This document shows positions 53,228 through 61,517 of a stretch of 64,000 nucleotides of DNA, piece after piece. This DNA is from Ferruginibacter sp. (GTDB taxonomy: Bacteria > Bacteroidota > Bacteroidia > Chitinophagales > Chitinophagaceae). Below the pieces are notes generated by a model, which was given only the letters and a program-made list of their open reading frames with translations, made no database searches and was not told the origin of the DNA. The stretch spans positions 1 to 64,000 of the forward strand of contig JABFQZ010000012.1 in NCBI GenBank assembly GCA_013141435.1, in the 5' to 3' direction. Made by a program: the position numbers and the translations under genes. Every line of letters begins with the position of its first letter. Position 1 is the stretch's first letter.

Positions 53228-54793
53228 CTAATCAGTATATCTATGACCAGCATTTATCCAACTTGTAAGTGTAGCTTTTTCAGCAGCAGTAAATAATGCT
53301 TGAGGGCTTTTAGGCATTTTTACCCAACCAGCAGTATATAATACACAAGTATTATTAATTTGACTCCATTTATTTACTATACTACAATCAGCATCAAAAT
53401 TATAGCCAGCAGCGTTTGCACCTCCCATATGGCAACCACTACCACTACATCTATTAGTAATTAATTGCCTTACAGCAGCAAATGTTGGTCCTTGTGGAAC
53501 CACACCAACAGCCACCGATTTTGTATTGGTACACCCATTTACATCTTTTACACCTAATAAATAAGTACCAGCATTAAGATTTAAAAATGCATTACTTGTT
53601 TGATATACACCACCATTAATATTGTATGTAAAGCCAGTAGAACCAGTTGCTGTAACTGTAATACTGCCATTGTTGGTGGTTGTACCACAAGGTGTTGTTT
53701 GCACAATAGTTTGGTTTATTACAATATTTACATTTGTGCAGGGGTTTGAAGCAACTAGTGTAACAAGTTTAGTACCTAAGCAACTGTTAGAGTTTTTGGC
53801 AGTAATAGTGTAGTTGCCAATACCCAAGTTACTAAATAAACTAGCTGCTTGAAAAGTGCCATTATTTAAACTGTATGTAAAACCTGTACCACCAGTTGCA
53901 GATGCGGTAATACTACCATTTGCTGCACCAGTACTTGGGTTTACTTGTGTTGTAGTAACAATAACATTAACACCAGCACATGGGTTTGTAGCACCTAATG
54001 CAACCGTAGTAGAGCCAAGACAACCATTTGCATTTTTTGCAATAATGGTATAATTGCCAGCAGCTAAATTGCTAAATACGCCACTTGCCTGGTAAGTTCC
54101 ATTATTTAAACTATATGTAAAACTACTGCCACCAGTAGCCAATGCGGTAATACTACCATTTGAATTTCCTGTGGTAGGCTGCGTTTGTGTAGTTGTAACC
54201 AATACAGTTATACCTGCACATGGATCGGTAGAGCCTAGTGTAACAGAAGTAGCTCCTATGCAACCTAAAGCACTTTTTGCAGATATGCTGTAATTGCCTA
54301 CTGCAAGATTAGTAAAACTACCACTTGCCTGAAAAGTACCACCATTAAGGCTATAAGTAAAACCAGTGCCCCCAGTTGCTGTTGCAGTTATTGTACCATT
54401 AGATTGATTAATGGTTGGATCTACTTTTGTAGCTGTAACATTTATTACAACACCCTGACAAGGATCGTTAGTACCAATTGTAACTTCTACCGAATCTTTG
54501 CAACCTTGTGCATTTTTACCTACAATTTTATTTACAGAAAATGGAGCTAATCCAGTAAAAACACCACTACTAGTAAATGCAGCACCATTTATGCTATACA
54601 TAAAGCCCGAACCACCGGCTGCTGTAGCCGTAATAGTGCCATTAGATAAATTTTGTGTAGCATCAGTTTTTGTAGCAGTTACTTTAAAATTTACTAAATC
54701 GCAACTAATAGGAATATTATGTTGGCAGGAAATAGTAAATGCAATCAATAAAAATGCAATTACTATTTGTAATAGGGATTTTTTTTTGCACAT
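53228..54793 (-). CDS. Lipoprotein with five SprB-like repeats and a C-terminal heme-c-like domain
   Basis: 521 residues. A lipobox AFTISC (Cys23) predicts an outer-membrane lipoprotein. Five repeats of about 78 residues follow, each with a NGSITA-type start, a YSLNNGTFQ-type turn and a GNYTI-type end, joined by NPC/DPC linkers. The last 90 residues form a cytochrome-like domain with CSGSGCH (53429-53449; a C-x4-CH site), then KMPKSP and LTSWINAGH, the Met-Pro and Trp-Ile-x-x-Gly signature shared with the other cytochromes of this cluster. Last gene of the cluster, 144 bases after the LytTR gene. Heme attachment is inferred. Confidence 0.82.
   Translation of the reverse strand: MCKKKSLLQIVIAFLLIAFTISCQHNIPISCDLVNFKVTATKTDATQNLSNGTITATAAGGSGFMYSINGAAFTSSGVFTGLAPFSVNKIVGKNAQGCKDSVEVTIGTNDPCQGVVINVTATKVDPTINQSNGTITATATGGTGFTYSLNGGTFQASGSFTNLAVGNYSISAKSALGCIGATSVTLGSTDPCAGITVLVTTTQTQPTTGNSNGSITALATGGSSFTYSLNNGTYQASGVFSNLAAGNYTIIAKNANGCLGSTTVALGATNPCAGVNVIVTTTQVNPSTGAANGSITASATGGTGFTYSLNNGTFQAASLFSNLGIGNYTITAKNSNSCLGTKLVTLVASNPCTNVNIVINQTIVQTTPCGTTTNNGSITVTATGSTGFTYNINGGVYQTSNAFLNLNAGTYLLGVKDVNGCTNTKSVAVGVVPQGPTFAAVRQLITNRCSGSGCHMGGANAAGYNFDADCSIVNKWSQINNTCVLYTAGWVKMPKSPQALFTAAEKATLTSWINAGHRYTD
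53530..54700 (-). repeat. Five tandem SprB-like protein repeats
   Basis: About 234-bp units encode the repeats of the SprB-heme lipoprotein. Units 2-4 are the most alike, with shared stretches such as GFTYSLNNGT and Pro-Cys linkers. Similarity at DNA level makes the array prone to length change. Confidence 0.7.
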
Positions 54794-54937
54794 GGTTTTT
54801 AAATTTAGATGTTAATAAAAAATGGATATTGGTAAGAACATGTATCCAATTTTCATGCTATAAAATATTATTTACCATAAAATTTGCTGAATGGTAGAAA
54901 GTAGTAGCTGAATAGGAAAGGAAATGGTTTTATAAAT

Positions 54938-55675
54938 TTATTGCTGTATCCACTTTTTAAATGCTGGGGTTCTTTCAAAACTTGTATAAATTTTTGTTGT
55001 AGCAGATGGCTCTATACTCAAAGCAATCCTTTGTTTGCTTGCAGGTTGCATTTTTTTTATACAATTAATTTTTATTATATACTGTCTGTTAATTCTATAA
55101 AATAGAGTAGGGTCAAGCGTTTTTTCAAATTTATCTAACGAGTAATTGCTTGTATATTTTCTATTTTCAATAGTTACAATATATACTATTTTATTTTGTA
55201 TAAAAATGTAAGCAATTTCTTCGTCTTCTAAAACCTTTATTTGTGAACCAATGCGTATTAAATATTTTTTTTGAATTTGAGGTTCTAAAATATCCAATTT
55301 ATGGTTTTCATTTTTATTAATAATTAAAGCAGCAACTCTTTTAAATGCTTCTTGTAAATACGATGTTTTTATGGGTTTTAGTAAAAAATGAACAGCTCCC
55401 ATATTTATTGCTTGTATAGCAAAAGTTTTATTATTACTTAGTATTATTAATGGTATATTTTTTGTAAGATTAACAAAATTGTGCAAAAATAGTTTGCTAC
55501 AATTATCTAAAGAAGCTATAATTAAATCTGGTTTATAATTAAAAAGTAACCAATTAGGAAGCTGTTTTAATTTAGTGCAATTGGAAATAATATTATTATT
55601 TGGAAGAATAATATTTATTTCGCAAATTAATTTCTTTTTAATTTCTTCATTTTCTTCAAATATTAAAATTTGCAT
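54938..55675 (-). CDS. LytTR-family regulator with atypical receiver
   Basis: 245 residues from ATG 55675 (MQILIFEENE); 14 codons upstream in the frame are not part of the family. The receiver keeps Glu7/Glu8 and Lys in FLLKPI, but the phosphoacceptor position after strand 3 (PDLIIAS) is Ser55, with an Asp only two residues on. The LytTR DNA-binding domain is complete (EDEEIAYIFIQNKIVYIVT, FYRINRQYIIKINCI). No LytS-type kinase is adjacent. It lies between the Rieske and SprB-heme genes on their strand and may control the cluster without normal phosphorylation. Confidence 0.82.
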   Translation of the reverse strand: MQILIFEENEEIKKKLICEINIILPNNNIISNCTKLKQLPNWLLFNYKPDLIIASLDNCSKLFLHNFVNLTKNIPLIILSNNKTFAIQAINMGAVHFLLKPIKTSYLQEAFKRVAALIINKNENHKLDILEPQIQKKYLIRIGSQIKVLEDEEIAYIFIQNKIVYIVTIENRKYTSNYSLDKFEKTLDPTLFYRINRQYIIKINCIKKMQPASKQRIALSIEPSATTKIYTSFERTPAFKKWIQQ

Positions 55676-55780
55676 TTTTTTAAGTGGGGGATTATGCAAG
55701 TAAAAAAAAGTTACCACAAGGTTTTGTAATGCGATAACTTCTTTTAGGGGGATATCAGAAAATATTTATTGTTATATTTA

Positions 55781-56209
55781 TTAACCAACTACGGTAACTA
55801 TATTTCCAGAAATAGTTACTGCATATTGTTTTAAAGCACTTGTAGCTGGGCCATTGGTTACACCGCCAGTTGTATTAAATTTTGCACCATGGTTGGGGCA
55901 ATAAAATTGATTACTACTGCCTACAAACTGTACCGATGTACCAGCATGGGTACATGCTTGCGATACTGCAATTATTGTGCCAGATGTAGTTTTAGCTACA
56001 ATTACACCATTGGCATATACATATCCACCAGCAGTATTTAAAGCTGCATTGGCTGGTAATGAAAGATCTAAATTAAAATTTACATTAGAAGGTGCTATTA
56101 CATTTCCACCATCATCATCCGATTCTTTTTTGCAACCTCCTAAACATGTTGTTAGTAAAATTGCGCCAGCCGATAATCCTAAAGCCGATAAAAATTCTTT
56201 TCTATCCAT
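55781..56209 (-). CDS. Rieske 2Fe-2S lipoprotein
   Basis: 142 residues. A signal of the form RKEFL...LLTTC with Cys22/Cys26 (LGGC) marks a lipoprotein; CKKESDDD after the second Cys resembles the Lys-plus-acidic surface-export signals of Bacteroidota lipoproteins. The Rieske fold has Cys86-Thr-His88 and Cys104-Pro-Asn-His107, all four cluster ligands. It lacks a bc1-type anchor helix and no cytochrome b is nearby, so it is a stand-alone electron carrier. It is 25 bases after the DUF5777 gene. Confidence 0.9.
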   Translation of the reverse strand: MDRKEFLSALGLSAGAILLTTCLGGCKKESDDDGGNVIAPSNVNFNLDLSLPANAALNTAGGYVYANGVIVAKTTSGTIIAVSQACTHAGTSVQFVGSSNQFYCPNHGAKFNTTGGVTNGPATSALKQYAVTISGNIVTVVG

Positions 56210-56234
56210 TAGTATTAAATTTTAAAGGTTTCTA

Positions 56235-57131
56235 TTATTCTGCTTTTTTATTCTTTTTAATTTGAAAAACTCTTGATAAGTTAAAGCCCCATCTTATTTC
56301 GCCTTTACCCCATGTGTTAGTAGTTTCATTTAAAAATGCTCTTTCATTCATACCAGTAGAGTTAGAAAAATGAAGTTGAAATACATGTCCACCAGTTTCT
56401 ACATCAATACCAATTGCTAGTGGGTTATAATTTACATCGGCAGTTTTACCTGTTATCAAATAAAAATAATCCCAAGTAAGTGCCATACGTTTTGTAAATT
56501 TTAAACGACCACCCACACCTACAGAATATACATCGTTAGGATCGGTAGATAATGGTACAATATTGTTATGAACCATGGTAGGCGTTACTTGTAGTGTAAA
56601 TGCTTCACTAATTTTACTTCCTATTGCCATCTGAAAATAGTAAGCAATTTTTGAAGTAGTAAAATTTTGTATGGTTTGATTTGCAAATGGAGCTGAGTTT
56701 GCTGTAATACCAGCAATTGTTACTACACTTATAGGAAAACTATGATGACCTGTAGATTGTCTAATAGGAGCATATTTAATAAAAGCATCTAGCTCTTTTT
56801 TATAAGTACTTCTTCCAATACCTACCATCATATTATTTCTTAAGCCAAAATCAAATCCTAAACGCATACTTGCTTGATCTAATCCAAAAAAGTTTTTATA
56901 TCCTTGGTTAAGCATCCCAAACCTGTGCAGTATTCTTAAATCCATTGTACCTGGCGATAAAAATTCGATGGAATGACCATTAATAACCCTTGTGGATTTA
57001 AATGCGTTTTTTACAAATTCTTTTTTAGGTTTTTCATCGCCTAAAAGATCTAACAAATCTTGTGCTTGCATTTTAGTGCTAAACAAAATGCAACAAGTTG
57101 CTAGCATAATTTTTATAGGATTATTCTTCAT
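56235..57131 (-). CDS. DUF5777-family outer-membrane beta-barrel
   Basis: 298 residues: signal peptide (ending KMQAQ), a short acidic/basic segment (LLDLLGDEKPKKEFVKNAFKSTRV), then amphipathic strands to a C-terminal FNLSRVFQIKK. GTMDLRILHRFGMLNQGYKNFFGLD and FHLQ-type strands (VFQLHFSNSTGMNERAFL) are typical of DUF5777. Proteins of this family stand beside YceI and cytochrome genes in other Bacteroidota (from memory). Channel or scaffold function across the outer membrane is an inference. Confidence 0.83.
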   Translation of the reverse strand: MKNNPIKIMLATCCILFSTKMQAQDLLDLLGDEKPKKEFVKNAFKSTRVINGHSIEFLSPGTMDLRILHRFGMLNQGYKNFFGLDQASMRLGFDFGLRNNMMVGIGRSTYKKELDAFIKYAPIRQSTGHHSFPISVVTIAGITANSAPFANQTIQNFTTSKIAYYFQMAIGSKISEAFTLQVTPTMVHNNIVPLSTDPNDVYSVGVGGRLKFTKRMALTWDYFYLITGKTADVNYNPLAIGIDVETGGHVFQLHFSNSTGMNERAFLNETTNTWGKGEIRWGFNLSRVFQIKKNKKAE

Positions 57132-57163
57132 GAATTAGTTTTAGAATTTTAAATTATTTCTTT

Positions 57164-57724
57164 TTATTTTTTTAATGCCTCTAAAGCACATACTACATTT
57201 ACTTTAGCACTTGTAGCAACTTTGTCGGCTACAACTGTAGGTATTGCTACTTTATAGTCGGCAAGTAAGGCTACAAAACTTGCTTCGGCAGTAACTTTGC
57301 CAGCTTTTACGGTAATTTTTCCATCGGTTGTTGCATCATTTGTAACACCATGTATGGTTAATTTTCCTTTTACTGTAACATTATATGTACCATCTTTGGT
57401 ATAATTTACAGTAGCATTATTTGTAATAGCACCTTTAAATTCTGCTTTCGGAAATTTGGTACTTTCTATATAATTTTCATTAAAATGCTCTTGCATCAAT
57501 GCTCTTTCAAATTCAAAACCTTTGGTTTGCAATACAAACTGCATATCGCCAGTTTTAGAGTCTAAAACCATAGTAGTACTTTTATTTGTTCCTTTAATTA
57601 TCTCTGGCGATTTATTTGCAGTAGCATCAAAACTAACTTTACCTGTTTTGGTAAAATATTTTTCTTGTGCAAATGATATACTAACTAATGATGAAAATGC
57701 TAATATTAAGATTGATTTTTTCAT
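57164..57724 (-). CDS. YceI-family periplasmic lipocalin-like protein
   Basis: 186 residues: signal peptide (ending ISFAQ) and an eight-strand YceI barrel (KTGKVSFDATA, FPKAEFKGAI, VKGKLTIHGVT). YceI proteins bind long isoprenoids such as quinones in a hydrophobic pocket. Here, between an OB-fold protein and a barrel in a heme/Rieske cluster, a role as periplasmic quinone carrier is plausible but inferred. Spacing to the next gene is 32 bases. Confidence 0.9.
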   Translation of the reverse strand: MKKSILILAFSSLVSISFAQEKYFTKTGKVSFDATANKSPEIIKGTNKSTTMVLDSKTGDMQFVLQTKGFEFERALMQEHFNENYIESTKFPKAEFKGAITNNATVNYTKDGTYNVTVKGKLTIHGVTNDATTDGKITVKAGKVTAEASFVALLADYKVAIPTVVADKVATSAKVNVVCALEALKK

Positions 57725-57754
57725 GTGTTTTTATTTAATGGGTTTAAGATGTAA

Positions 57755-58216
57755 TTAATTTTTTGAAATACAAGTGTGATTTAAAATTATATCGGAGCCA
57801 AGGCCCAATTCGTCTTTATTAAAGCCTGTACAAATACCCTTTACTTGTATTGCTACGCCTTCTTTTAAAATTGATGCTTCTGAATTATGAACACTATCCA
57901 TACTACAACGTACACTTGTATTATTAGTAGTATCGCTAAAAACTAAAGTAAATGCTCCATTTTCGTCTTTATCTATAGTTTTAATAATACCTTTTATTTC
58001 AAGTGCTTTGTCGGTATATTTTTTTACCGAAGCAGTGTCGTTATTCACAAATTCAGTAATAATAGCATTACTACTAATAGAAAAATCGGGAGTTATACTT
58101 GCTATATCTTTTGCAGTACGATTGTATTCTTTATAAGCATAAATTGCAGATGATGCACCTATTACTAAAAGTGCTAGTAAAATATATTTTGTACTTTTTC
58201 TTTTTAAGAAATTCAT
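57755..58216 (-). CDS. Membrane-anchored OB-fold (tRNA_anti-like) protein
   Basis: 153 residues: Lys/Arg-rich N-terminus, one membrane helix (YILLALLVIGASSAIYAY), a linker and an OB fold (LEIKGIIKTIDKDENGAF and VAIQVKGICTGFN). The domain belongs to the tRNA_anti-like group, which outside tRNA synthetases occurs in envelope proteins of unknown role. Two Cys (in VRCSMDS and NHTCISK) could form a disulfide. It is 30 bases before the YceI gene and 17 after the monoheme gene. Confidence 0.82.
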   Translation of the reverse strand: MNFLKRKSTKYILLALLVIGASSAIYAYKEYNRTAKDIASITPDFSISSNAIITEFVNNDTASVKKYTDKALEIKGIIKTIDKDENGAFTLVFSDTTNNTSVRCSMDSVHNSEASILKEGVAIQVKGICTGFNKDELGLGSDIILNHTCISKN

Positions 58217-58233
58217 AGTTATTATTTTTTTAA

Positions 58234-58611
58234 TTAATTATTGGGGCTACCAGCATCTATCCATTTTTTTATGGCTGCAATACTACATACATCCATTTTT
58301 GCTACACCTTTGGGCATTGGCGAAAAACCAGAACTGTAATTAATTGTACCATATAGTTTTCCATTTACTGCAATTGCTTTATCGGCTGTGTAATTTCCCA
58401 TTATAATACCACCGCCAGCACCTGCTCCTGTATGGCAGCTATAACATTGTGTGGTTAAAAGCGGAACTACTTTTGCACTATATGAAACTGTTGCAGTAGT
58501 ATCGCAACCACCATTTGTAGAGCCGTACAGTAAATCGGCTTTATCGTAATAGCAAGAGTGCAAAGAGCCAACAATAAACACAATGGCAATTAAACTAAAT
58601 ACATTTTTCAT
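58234..58611 (-). CDS. Monoheme c-type cytochrome lipoprotein
   Basis: 125 residues. Lipobox GSLHSC (Cys20), then a cytochrome domain with CYSCH (58432-58446) as heme site and the Met-Pro ligand region SPMPKGVAKM ahead of IKKWIDAGS. The fold matches the small high-spin or class I-like cytochromes common in Bacteroidota envelopes. It should sit on a membrane facing the periplasm or outside. It is 28 bases after the diheme gene. Confidence 0.88.
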   Translation of the reverse strand: MKNVFSLIAIVFIVGSLHSCYYDKADLLYGSTNGGCDTTATVSYSAKVVPLLTTQCYSCHTGAGAGGGIIMGNYTADKAIAVNGKLYGTINYSSGFSPMPKGVAKMDVCSIAAIKKWIDAGSPNN

Positions 58612-58639
58612 AAATTGGATTTTTATTTTTGGTTTATAA

Positions 58640-59356
58640 TTAGTTGTTTAATGCACCAGCATCTATCCATTTTTTAATTTGTGTAATTTGACAAGCAGGC
58701 ATTTTATTTCCTCCTTTTGGCATTGCCGAAAAACCAGCAGTCCAATTTATTGTACCCCACAATCTGCCACTTGTAACAGATGCTTTTACAGTAGTGTAAG
58801 TAGACAAATCAATACCACCACCAAGCGATGCAGGGTTGTGACAACCTGTACAATTATTTTGCATTAGTGGTTGTATTGCAGTAGCATATTTAAAGCTTGT
58901 TGTATCACATGCATCGCAACCATTATTTTTTGCACCTTGGTTTATCCATTTTTGTACCAAAGCTATTTGCGAAGCTGTAAATGCAGGTAGTGGAGGTAAA
59001 GGCATTCTTTCTGAGCCTGTTTTTACCAATACTTTGTATAATTTACTATTGCCAGCATTGCCTGCACTTACATAGTTTCTTATGGTAGCATAGTTTACAA
59101 GCGTAACACCATCTGCATGCGATGCTGCACTATGGCAACCAGTTGTAGCACAACCAGAAATTATTAATGGTAAAATACTATTGGCAAAATATACGCTATC
59201 GGTACTACAAGTTATACCAGTAGTGCCAGGTATTGGTGTTGTGCCACCAGCATTTCCTCCAGGGTTTGCAATAGAAAAAGCAGTTTCATGCTTGCACGAA
59301 ATAAAAATTGCTACACTTGCAAAAAGTACTAAGGAACTGGAAATTATTTTTTTCAT
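58640..59356 (-). CDS. Diheme c-type cytochrome lipoprotein
   Basis: 238 residues, first gene of the cluster. Lipobox FISC (Cys21), Gly/Pro linker, then two similar heme domains: the first with CATTGCH (59132-59152, C-x4-CH) and RMPLPP...VQKWINQGA, the second with CTGCH (58838-58852) and AMPKGGNKM...IKKWIDAGA. The halves look like an internal duplication; the second is close to the monoheme neighbour. No catalytic domain is visible, so it is an electron-transfer protein. The 290 bases upstream should hold the operon promoter but show no exact TAnnTTTG box by eye. Confidence 0.88.
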   Translation of the reverse strand: MKKIISSSLVLFASVAIFISCKHETAFSIANPGGNAGGTTPIPGTTGITCSTDSVYFANSILPLIISGCATTGCHSAASHADGVTLVNYATIRNYVSAGNAGNSKLYKVLVKTGSERMPLPPLPAFTASQIALVQKWINQGAKNNGCDACDTTSFKYATAIQPLMQNNCTGCHNPASLGGGIDLSTYTTVKASVTSGRLWGTINWTAGFSAMPKGGNKMPACQITQIKKWIDAGALNN

Positions 59357-59646
59357 ATAATATTTGATTTTTAATTATTAACTATTGCAATTTCAAACAT
59401 TGTGCCAAACTTTTTTAAACTTAAATATGTTTAGTTAAAGTTGAATTGGCTCGAATGGAATATAAATTTTCTGCCTATAAAATGAATAATTTCTTATTAT
59501 AATTTAGGAGTTATTTATTTCAATGCAAATATAATCAATGCATTATGATGTTATTTGTAATAATATGCCGAACGGGCAAATTTGAATACTAAACTGGTAA
59601 AAATGTTAACTGAATTTTATATGAACAAACTAAAGAAGAGTTTAAA

Positions 59647-61236
59647 TTATTTCTTTATCACATCTGTTGCTTTTTTTATCATTAAATCATTTTCGTTTAA
59701 TGTTTCAAAATAACCTTGTGTATTGTACAATTGGTTTGCAATTACCGACTTTAGTTGGGAAAGTAAAAATGCTTTTTCTGGTTTTGATAATTTTGAGATA
59801 TCGATTGAATCTTTTATTGCCAAGTTTTCAAAATATTTCCAATCGTTTTCAGAAACAACAAAGCCTTTTATAAAATTTTTTATAGTTTTATAAGATGTTA
59901 ATGAGGTTGTATTTTGTTTACAATATTTGTATCCATATTTATTTAATACACCATTTGTATATATTTTATGCATAGTATTACTCCATTTTGCGGTATCTAC
60001 CGCTACAAAAAAATCGGGAGTTATGCCACCACCTCCAAATAATTTTTTGCCAGCTTGCGATTTGTATATTTTTGTAGTGTCATTTTTTACAGAATCAGCA
60101 GTTTGCATTTCACCATCGTTATATCTGTTAGTAATGTCGTCGTAATAAGATTTATTTCCGTTTTTGTACGATCGTTGTATACTTCTACCTATTGGTGTAT
60201 AATATCTAGCAACTGTAAGGCGTAAAGCGCTATGATCGCTTAAATCGTATTGCTCTTGCACCAATCCTTTGCCAAAACTTCGCCTGCCAATAATAGTAGC
60301 TCTATCCCAATCTTGCAGTGCACCCATTAGCACTTCGCTTGCACTTGCACTACCTTCATCGGCAAGTATTATTACTTTTCCTTTTTCAAACTGCCCTTCT
60401 CTACGACAACGGTATTCTTTTTTGGGATGATGAAGCCCTTCGGTATAGGTTATTAATTTATCGCCAGCTAAAAATTCGTCGGCTATTTCGATAGCTTCTT
60501 CTAATACGCCTCCGCCATTACCTCTTAAATCTAATATCAAATTTTGCAAATTCAGTTTTTTCAAACTTAAAAGTGCATTCATAAATTCTTTGTAAGTTTC
60601 GCTACTAAATTTATTTAATTTTATATAACCTGTTGTAGAGTCTAGCATATAGTAAGCATCTAAACTTGGTATTGGTATTATACCTCTTTCTACTGCTAAT
60701 TTTAATAATTTATTTTGACGGATTATAGATAAATTAATTTTATTTTTTTGAGAACCTCTTAATATTAATCTTACATTTTCGAAACTTAAATTTTTGCCTA
60801 CCATTATACTATCTTCGGCTTTTATTATAATATCGCCAGTTAGTAAACCAGCTTTTTCGGCTGGTCCGTTTTTTACTACATGTATTACATTCAAGCTGTC
60901 GTCTATTATATTAAATTCAATGCCTATTCCTAAAAAACTACCTTTTATTTCGTCGTTTATTTGTTGTAATTCTTTGGCTGGAATAAATAATGAGTGTGGA
61001 TCTAATTTACTCAATATGGCTTGTATTGCAGTGTCGGTAAGGTTTTTTATATTGATAGTGTCAACATACCTGCTATTTAATATATCTGTTATTTCTTGTA
61101 GGGTAGAATGTTTTTCGGTAGAGAAAAATTTTCTGCTTGGCATGGCATCTCTCATTTGAAAACCAATTATCATACCAAAAACAGTAGTAATGCTAAATAA
61201 AAGCGGTAGCCAGATGTTTAATTTTTTATTGCTCAT
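59647..61236 (-). CDS. S41-family C-terminal processing peptidase
   Basis: 529 residues: N-terminal membrane anchor (LPLLFSITTVFGMIIGF), a helical domain with SKLDPHSLFIP, a PDZ domain (IVKNGPAEKAGLLTGD) and the S41 protease with LRGNGGGVLEEAIEIA, nucleophile Ser in ADEGSASASEVLMGAL and Lys in RSFGKGLVQ. It trims or degrades envelope proteins from their C-termini. A long C-terminal part of about 120 residues is usual for Bacteroidota Ctp proteins. It stands alone. Confidence 0.94.
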   Translation of the reverse strand: MSNKKLNIWLPLLFSITTVFGMIIGFQMRDAMPSRKFFSTEKHSTLQEITDILNSRYVDTINIKNLTDTAIQAILSKLDPHSLFIPAKELQQINDEIKGSFLGIGIEFNIIDDSLNVIHVVKNGPAEKAGLLTGDIIIKAEDSIMVGKNLSFENVRLILRGSQKNKINLSIIRQNKLLKLAVERGIIPIPSLDAYYMLDSTTGYIKLNKFSSETYKEFMNALLSLKKLNLQNLILDLRGNGGGVLEEAIEIADEFLAGDKLITYTEGLHHPKKEYRCRREGQFEKGKVIILADEGSASASEVLMGALQDWDRATIIGRRSFGKGLVQEQYDLSDHSALRLTVARYYTPIGRSIQRSYKNGNKSYYDDITNRYNDGEMQTADSVKNDTTKIYKSQAGKKLFGGGGITPDFFVAVDTAKWSNTMHKIYTNGVLNKYGYKYCKQNTTSLTSYKTIKNFIKGFVVSENDWKYFENLAIKDSIDISKLSKPEKAFLLSQLKSVIANQLYNTQGYFETLNENDLMIKKATDVIKK

Positions 61237-61326
61237 TTTATTGTTGTGTAATCCAGTTTAATGCCGAAAAATGTGATACTGATGAAGGGCTTGGGATAGA
61301 AGTGAAAATCCTTTTTTGAGAGCTTG

Positions 61327-61342
61327 TCCGCCAATTGGCGGA
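61327..61342. repeat. 16-bp perfect palindrome TCCGCCAATTGGCGGA
   Basis: A GC-rich self-complementary 16-mer in the 281-base gap between the S41 protease and the BadF-type gene. It is surrounded by AT-rich DNA; such CCGCCAATTGGCGG motifs recur as dispersed elements in several Bacteroidota genomes (from memory). Function unknown. Confidence 0.55.
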
Positions 61343-61517
61343 AACGAAAAAAAAGATTGTAACGAATAGCCCAAACAAATGTTGCAAAAAGATATTTTGT
61401 TGATAGCCCCAAATTTTTCCGGAAAACAGGTTTAATTATTTTTAATTTTTGGCAAAGGTAATTTTTTAAGTTAGTTTTTAGTACTAATGTTTTATCTTGT
61501 TGTTTCAAATTCCAATT

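Noticed and set aside
53530-54700. CRISPR-like array because of regular repeats
   Set aside because: Units are about 234 bp, in frame, and encode SprB-like protein domains.
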